From: Magnetospirillum gryphiswaldense MSR-1 v2
GTDB lineage: Bacteria > Pseudomonadota > Alphaproteobacteria > Rhodospirillales > Magnetospirillaceae
DNA: 64,000 nucleotides
Assembly: GCF_000513295.1 (NCBI RefSeq)
Contig: NC_023065.1
Location: 558,001 to 622,000, forward strand
Direction: 5' to 3'
The position numbers and the translations under genes are program-made. Below the pieces are notes generated by a model. The model was not told the origin of the DNA, made no database searches, and saw only the letters and a program-made list of their open reading frames with translations. Positions 59,021 to 64,000 of this stretch are shown piece after piece. How positions within the stretch are numbered: position 1 is the stretch's first letter; each line of letters begins with the position of its first letter.

Positions 59021-60214
59021 ATGGCTGCTTCTCATCAAGTCTTAGGAACCTCTCCCGGTCTTGCCGCGATCAAAGCGCAGGAAAAGCTGCCGACGCCCGT
59101 TTTGCGGCCTTCGCCAGGGCTGGGTGGCTGGCTGAAGGATGTTGGGGGAAGCCTTTGCTTCACCACCTACCAGTCATCCCGATTGTTCTTCCTGTTCGCC
59201 GGAGAGGACGGTCAAACCGAAGCGCAGGAACGCATCGTCGGCAGCGCCATGGGGCTGGCCATCGATGGCAACAAGCTTTGGGTCAGCAACAAGGAACAGG
59301 TCTGGCGCTTTTCCAATGTCGGCCCCCTGACCATCAAGGACCGGCAATGGCAGGCGGTCTACATGCCGCGCAAGGGCTATTTCCTCGGCGGCTGCGACAC
59401 CCACGACATCGTCGCCGACACCATGTTCGGCAACCAGCGCTATGAGCTGGCCTTCGTCAACACGCTCTATTCCTGCATTGCCGCCATCGACGCCCATTAC
59501 GGCTTCCGCCCCCTCTGGAAGCCCGATTTCATCACGGCTCTAAGCCCCGAGGACCGTTGCCACCTGAACGGCATGGGCACCCGCGACGGGGAAATCGCCT
59601 ATGTCACCCTGTGCGGGCAGAGCGATACCCCGATCGGCTGGAAGGCGAAAAAGAACGGTGGCGGTATGGTCGTGGATATCCGCGCCAACCATGTCCTGTG
59701 CCGGGGGCTGTCCATGCCCCACAGCCCCCGCTGGCACAACGGGCGATTGTGGCTGCTGAATTCCGGCGACGGCGATTTCGGTTATCTGGACGGCGACAAA
59801 TTCGTCCCCGTCGCCCTGTGTGCCGGCTTCGCCCGTGGATTGTGCTTTGTCGGCGACTATGCGGTCATCGGCCTGTCCCGCTTGCGCGACAACACCTTCG
59901 CCTCGGGCATGGCCATCAAGGACCGACTGGAACGATTGCATGTTCCGCAGCGCTGCGGCCTGATCGTCGTCGATTTGAACAGCGGCGCCGTGGTGCATTG
60001 GCTGACCATCGAAGGTGTGGTGAGCGAACTTTACGACGCCGCCTTCCTGCCGGGTATCACCCGTCCTTACACCCCGGGCTTTTCCGAACCCGACCTGCAC
60101 CGCCGGATCAGCCACGCCGTCCCCGGAATTCATCCCTTTGCGCCGCCGCGTCCCCGTCCCGACCGGGACGGCGAAGACTCCGCGACCTCTGACAGCAACG
60201 GAATCGTGCTATGA
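59021..60214 (+). CDS. TIGR03032-family protein
   Basis: A 397-residue protein of the TIGR03032 family, of unknown function and often found next to giant repeat proteins. Visible parts are LKDVGGSLCFTTYQSSRLFFL, GSAMGLAIDGNKLWVSNKEQVW, GGCDTHDIVADTMFGNQRYEL, GLSMPHSPRWHNGRLWLLNSGDG, and GFARGLCFVGDYAVIGLSRLR, which look like beta-propeller strands. No signal peptide is seen. It overlaps the next gene by 4 bp (ATGA), so both are coupled. Confidence 0.85.
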   Translation: MAASHQVLGTSPGLAAIKAQEKLPTPVLRPSPGLGGWLKDVGGSLCFTTYQSSRLFFLFAGEDGQTEAQERIVGSAMGLAIDGNKLWVSNKEQVWRFSNVGPLTIKDRQWQAVYMPRKGYFLGGCDTHDIVADTMFGNQRYELAFVNTLYSCIAAIDAHYGFRPLWKPDFITALSPEDRCHLNGMGTRDGEIAYVTLCGQSDTPIGWKAKKNGGGMVVDIRANHVLCRGLSMPHSPRWHNGRLWLLNSGDGDFGYLDGDKFVPVALCAGFARGLCFVGDYAVIGLSRLRDNTFASGMAIKDRLERLHVPQRCGLIVVDLNSGAVVHWLTIEGVVSELYDAAFLPGITRPYTPGFSEPDLHRRISHAVPGIHPFAPPRPRPDRDGEDSATSDSNGIVL

Positions 60215-63200
60215 ACGCCATCTCCCGCCAGTACAAGCGCCGCCCCCCCAAGATGAAGATCGGCATGATGGCGCTGGAGCCGCGCATCATGTTCGACGGT
60301 GCGGCAATCGTCGACGTGGTGGACAAGACTGTCGCGGCGGACAAAAGCGTGGCTCCGCCTGCCGTGGATACCAGCGCCAAAAGCACGGTGGCCGAGATCA
60401 TCGCCAAGGCCGATGTCCAGAACACGGCGGTAGCCATTACCGTGGTGCAGAGCAGCGCCCCGGCCACCGATGCCAGCGGCAGCCGGAACGAGGTCGTCGT
60501 CGTCGATACCACCGTGGTTGATTGGCAGACCCTAGTGGCGGATATGAACCCCAATATTCCGCTGATTCTGCTGCGTCCCAATGCCGACGGCATGGGGGAA
60601 TTGGAGGTGATGGCCCAGGCCCTGTCGCAATACAGCAACCTGGACGCCATCCATCTGGTGGCCGAGGGCCGCACCGGCGGCATCATCCTGGCCGGCCAGG
60701 CCATCTGGAACGGCAGCCTGGACGCCGCCAGTCCCTATCTGGCCCAGATCGGCGCCGCGTTGAAGCCGGGCGGCGACTTCATACTGTATTCCTGCTCGGT
60801 GGCCGGCGGCGAGGCCGGCAAGGCCTTCATCGACGACCTGTCCAAGGCCATGGGAGACGTGGACATCGCGGCCTCGACCGACCGGACCGGCCCCACCATC
60901 CTCGGCGGCGACTGGGATCTGGAATATCAGACGGGCGACGTGGAGACGGTCCTGCCGTTTACCCTGCAAGGCATGCAGGACATCAGCCATTGTTTGGGAT
61001 GTACTTCCAGTGGATCCGGTGGAAATGAGATTATCATTGGTCCAGACGGAATTACCCAATGGGCACATCATAAAGATAGCGATGCAAGTTATGGGTGGGT
61101 TGCCGATGTGGCGTTTACTTTAAATGGTATAAATACAAACAATCAACCCTTGTCGATTGGCGCTGGTGTCTACACAGCTGCAATGGCCCCAGTAAGTGAG
61201 TTTATTCCCCAAATAGTCGAGTGCAGCGCATCCCCCAACACCGCTCCCACCTTCACCGGCGGCGCCAATGCCGGCTTGACCCTGTCGGAAAACGCCACCA
61301 TCACCACCATCACCACGGCGATGCTGGAGGTGAAGGACGCCGAGCAGGCGGCTAATGCGCGGACCTATACCCTGACCACCGCGCCGACCAAGGGCACCCT
61401 GACCAAAAGCGGCGTGACGGTATCGGCCAACGGCACCTTCACCCAGGCCGACATCGATGCCGGTAACATCAAGTACACGCCTACCGCCAACAACATCGGG
61501 GCCGACAGCCTTGGGTTCAAGGTATCGGACGGCACCGCCGAACTGACCAACCAGACCTTCAGCATCACCATCAGCGACGTCAACCCAAGTATTTCCAACA
61601 ACACGGTGTCGTGGAACGAAAATGCCACCGGCACGGTGACCACGGTGACACCTAGCACCGACACCAACGGATTGACCTATGCCATCACCGCCGGCAACAC
61701 CGGCGGCGCCTTCGCCATCGACAGCAGCGGCCAGATCACCGTCAACACCGCCTCGGCGGTGGATTTCGAGACCAATCCCACCTTTACCCTGACGGTGACG
61801 GTGGATGACGAGGACGCCGACACCAACGCCGATTCCACCGCCACCATCACCATCAACCTGACCAACGTCAACGAGGCACCGGTCAACACCAAGCCCACCA
61901 CCCAAAGTGTGGCCGAGGACGGCACGCTGACCTTCTCGGCCGGCAACGGCAACGCCCTGTCGGTGACCGACGTCGATGCCGGCACCACTTTGACCACGGT
62001 GGTTTCCGTAGCCTCGGGCAAGGGCACGCTGGCGGTGACCACCGGCGGTGGCGCCAACATCACCGGCGACGGCAGCAATTCGGTGACCATCGTCGGCACC
62101 GTGGCGCAGGTGCAGAACGCCCTGTCCAGCGTGACCTATACCCCCACGGCCAATGCCAGCGGCACCGGCTATGCCACGCTGACCATCCAATCCACCGACA
62201 ACGGCACCGGCACGCTGAGCGACACCGACACGGTGACCATCGACGTCACCGCGGTGGCCGACACGCCATCCGTCACCAACACCAGCACCACGCCCGGCAC
62301 CCAGACCACGTCCGGGCTGGTGCTGTCGCGCAATGCCGCCGACAGCACCGAGGTGACCCATTTCAAGATCACCGGCATCACCAACGGCAATCTGTTCAAG
62401 AACAACGGCACCACCGCCATCAACAACGGCGATTTCATCACCTTCGCCGAGGGTAATGCGGGGCTGAAATTCACCCCCACCGGCGGCGGCGATGGCAGTT
62501 TCACCGCCCAGGCGTCGACCAGTGCCGCCGATGGCGGTCTGGGCGGCAGCACGGTCAGCGCCGCCATCGCCGTGGGCATGGCGGTAACCAGCCCGACGGT
62601 GAATGAAGACACCGATTCGGGTGCCATCACCGTGACCAAGGGTGGGGCCGAGACTCATTTCAAGGTTACCGGCATCACTGGCGGCACGCTTTATTCCGAT
62701 GCCGGGTTCACCTCCCAGGTGACCGATGGCAGCTTCATCGCCTATGGCGGCGCCACCGCCAGCCTGTATTTCCGGCCCACCGCCCAACGCAACACCACCA
62801 CCGGCGGCAACGGCGCCTTTACCGTGCAGGCGTCGGACGGCACCACTGTCAGCGGCACGGCGGTGACCAGCACCATTACCCTGACCGCCATCGCCGACAC
62901 GCCGACGATCAGCAGCCACACCGTCACCGAGGATGCGACATCGCAGGCGGTCACCATCACCCGCTCGGCCAATGACGGGACAGAGACCACCCATTACAAG
63001 GTGACCTCCATCACCGGCGGCACGCTTTATTCTGATGTCGGGCTGACCCAGCAGATCAGCAATAACGGTTTCGTCGCCAGCGGTGGGGCCACCACCACCG
63101 TCTATTTTGTGCCCACGGCCAACCGCAACAGCACCACCGGCGGCAACGCCAGTTTCGCGGTGCAGGCGTCGTCATCCAATGCCGATGGCGGTCTGGGCGG

Positions 63201-64000
63201 CAGCACCGCCACCAGCACCATCACCTTGACCCCAGTGGCCGATACGCCCAGCGTCACCAACGCCACTACCAACGAGGACACGCAAAGCAGCTCGGGTCTG
63301 GTGATCAGCCGCAATGCCGGCGACGGGGCGGAAACCACCCATTTCAAGATCACCGCCATCACCGGCGGCACGTTGTACAAGGCCGACGGCACCACCCAGA
63401 TCAGCAACGGCGACTTCATCACCTTCGCCGAGGGCAATGCCGGGCTGAAGTTCAGCCCCACCGCCAATTCCTCCAGCAATGGCAGCTTCGCGGTGGAGGC
63501 ATCCACCGACGGCAGTACGGTCGCCGGATCGTCGGCGATGGCGACGGTGACGGTGAACGCGGTGGCCGACACGCCCGCCATCACCAATACCAGCACCACG
63601 CCCGGCACCCAGACCACATCCGGTCTGGTGCTAAGCCGCGCGGCGGTGGACGGAGCCGAGATAACCCATTTCAAGGTCACCGGCATCACCAACGGTAATC
63701 TGTTCAAGAACAACGGCACCACCGCCATCAACAACGGCGATTTCATCACCTTCGCCGAGGGCAATGCCGGGCTGAAATTCACCCCCACCGGCGGCGGCGA
63801 TGGCAGTTTCACCGCCCAGGCGTCGACCAGTGCCGCCGATGGCGGTCTGGGCGGCAGCACGGTCAATGCCGCCATCGCCGTGGGTGCGGCGGTGGCCAGC
63901 CCGACCCTCAACGAAGACACCGATTCCGGCGCCATCGCCATTACCAAGGGCAATGCCGAGACCCATTACAAGATCACCGGCATCACCGGCGGCGCGCTTT
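60211..64000 (+). CDS. Giant DUF4347/cadherin-like repeat protein (cut by right edge)
   Basis: At least 1263 residues, open to the window end. Near the N-terminus is the motif MMALEPRIMFDGAA, a LEPR-type signature of very large exported proteins. A DUF4347 domain follows (about 110-250: LDAIHLVAEGRTGGIILAGQ, LKPGGDFILYSCSVAGGEAG, DVDIAASTDRTGPTILGGDW). Then an AT-richer stretch (about 265-340), a cadherin-like/CSPG repeat (LSENATITTITTAMLEVKDA), a cadherin repeat ending TITINLTNVNEAP, and long Thr/Gly/Asn-rich repeats (ITGITNGNLFKNNGTT and alike). It is probably a type I-secreted surface adhesin; the secretion genes would lie outside the window. Confidence 0.85.
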   Translation, partial: MNAISRQYKRRPPKMKIGMMALEPRIMFDGAAIVDVVDKTVAADKSVAPPAVDTSAKSTVAEIIAKADVQNTAVAITVVQSSAPATDASGSRNEVVVVDTTVVDWQTLVADMNPNIPLILLRPNADGMGELEVMAQALSQYSNLDAIHLVAEGRTGGIILAGQAIWNGSLDAASPYLAQIGAALKPGGDFILYSCSVAGGEAGKAFIDDLSKAMGDVDIAASTDRTGPTILGGDWDLEYQTGDVETVLPFTLQGMQDISHCLGCTSSGSGGNEIIIGPDGITQWAHHKDSDASYGWVADVAFTLNGINTNNQPLSIGAGVYTAAMAPVSEFIPQIVECSASPNTAPTFTGGANAGLTLSENATITTITTAMLEVKDAEQAANARTYTLTTAPTKGTLTKSGVTVSANGTFTQADIDAGNIKYTPTANNIGADSLGFKVSDGTAELTNQTFSITISDVNPSISNNTVSWNENATGTVTTVTPSTDTNGLTYAITAGNTGGAFAIDSSGQITVNTASAVDFETNPTFTLTVTVDDEDADTNADSTATITINLTNVNEAPVNTKPTTQSVAEDGTLTFSAGNGNALSVTDVDAGTTLTTVVSVASGKGTLAVTTGGGANITGDGSNSVTIVGTVAQVQNALSSVTYTPTANASGTGYATLTIQSTDNGTGTLSDTDTVTIDVTAVADTPSVTNTSTTPGTQTTSGLVLSRNAADSTEVTHFKITGITNGNLFKNNGTTAINNGDFITFAEGNAGLKFTPTGGGDGSFTAQASTSAADGGLGGSTVSAAIAVGMAVTSPTVNEDTDSGAITVTKGGAETHFKVTGITGGTLYSDAGFTSQVTDGSFIAYGGATASLYFRPTAQRNTTTGGNGAFTVQASDGTTVSGTAVTSTITLTAIADTPTISSHTVTEDATSQAVTITRSANDGTETTHYKVTSITGGTLYSDVGLTQQISNNGFVASGGATTTVYFVPTANRNSTTGGNASFAVQASSSNADGGLGGSTATSTITLTPVADTPSVTNATTNEDTQSSSGLVISRNAGDGAETTHFKITAITGGTLYKADGTTQISNGDFITFAEGNAGLKFSPTANSSSNGSFAVEASTDGSTVAGSSAMATVTVNAVADTPAITNTSTTPGTQTTSGLVLSRAAVDGAEITHFKVTGITNGNLFKNNGTTAINNGDFITFAEGNAGLKFTPTGGGDGSFTAQASTSAADGGLGGSTVNAAIAVGAAVASPTLNEDTDSGAIAITKGNAETHYKITGITGGAL
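62272..64000 (+). repeat. 1308-bp-spaced near-identical DNA repeats in the adhesin
   Basis: The stretch from about 62272 to 62690 recurs almost unchanged from about 63580 to the right edge, offset by 1308 bp (436 codons), for example accgccatcaacaacggcga at 62413 and 63721. Intervening units are shorter, diverged relatives of the same fold. Confidence 0.8.

Noticed and set aside
61120-62994. 624-codon minus-strand frame in the adhesin region
   Set aside because: The plus-strand frame continues with cadherin-like and DUF4347 homology. The minus frame is Gly/Ala/Val low complexity, an artefact of the repeats.

Overview
The window is high-GC, densely coded alphaproteobacterial chromosome. The best guess is a Rhodospirillales member of the Magnetospirillum type. 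The basis is the aroQ-accB-accC order, the ThiS-ThiG fusion, the yfgM-bamB-der order, the compact aa3 oxidase cluster with CtaG, a flavocytochrome c sulfide dehydrogenase, multihaem cytochromes and several HD-GYP signalling proteins. The genus is inferred from gene content and is not proven. No tRNA, rRNA, CRISPR array or replication origin was seen.

Layout. 1-4 kb: M48 peptidase (cut by the left edge) and DUF898 membrane protein, then msrP-msrQ for repair of oxidised periplasmic methionine. 4-13.4 kb: a glycogen branching and breakdown run, glgB-glgX-malQ-glgP, followed by an IS630-family element (13.4-14.5 kb) with TA ends and a -1 frameshift signal. 14.5-19.4 kb: small genes, a thioredoxin-fold protein, then yfgM-bamB-der. 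19.4-21.2 kb: RMD1/DUF155 protein and an HSL-type esterase. 21.4-24.3 kb: a 965-residue membrane-anchored coiled-coil protein built from exact 25-residue units. 24.5-31.1 kb: hybrid histidine kinase plus two tandem REC/HD-GYP regulators. 31.1-37.1 kb: accC-accB-aroQ, an AsmA-like protein, thiSG and an ornithine/lysine-type decarboxylase with a long structured leader containing a 41-codon uORF. 37-38.8 kb: small proteins among palindromic intergenic repeats. 38.7-42.5 kb: ctaC-ctaD-ctaG-ctaE. 42.7-46.3 kb: rhodanese, fccA-fccB, a dihaem cytochrome and a NapC-type tetrahaem cytochrome. 46.4-48.2 kb: recQ. 48.4-55.1 kb: a Pho regulon run, PHO box-pstS-terminator-pstCAB-phoU-phoB-phnN. 55.1-59 kb: an accessory strip with a decayed parDE module, an atypical receiver protein, a frameshifted gene, an IS5 remnant, an XRE regulator coupled to an EamA transporter and a LuxR HTH-only protein. 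59-64 kb: a TIGR03032-family protein followed by a giant DUF4347/cadherin-like repeat protein that runs off the right edge.

How the genes fit together. Four physiological themes stand out: carbon-store mobilisation; respiration with sulfide or other reduced donors feeding an aa3 oxidase; phosphate scavenging under PhoB; and cyclic-di-GMP turnover downstream of a large sensor kinase. The most novel-looking items are the 25-residue-repeat coiled-coil protein, the decarboxylase leader with two mutually exclusive hairpins around a uORF ribosome-binding site, and a nested palindromic element that supplies the ctaE stop codon.
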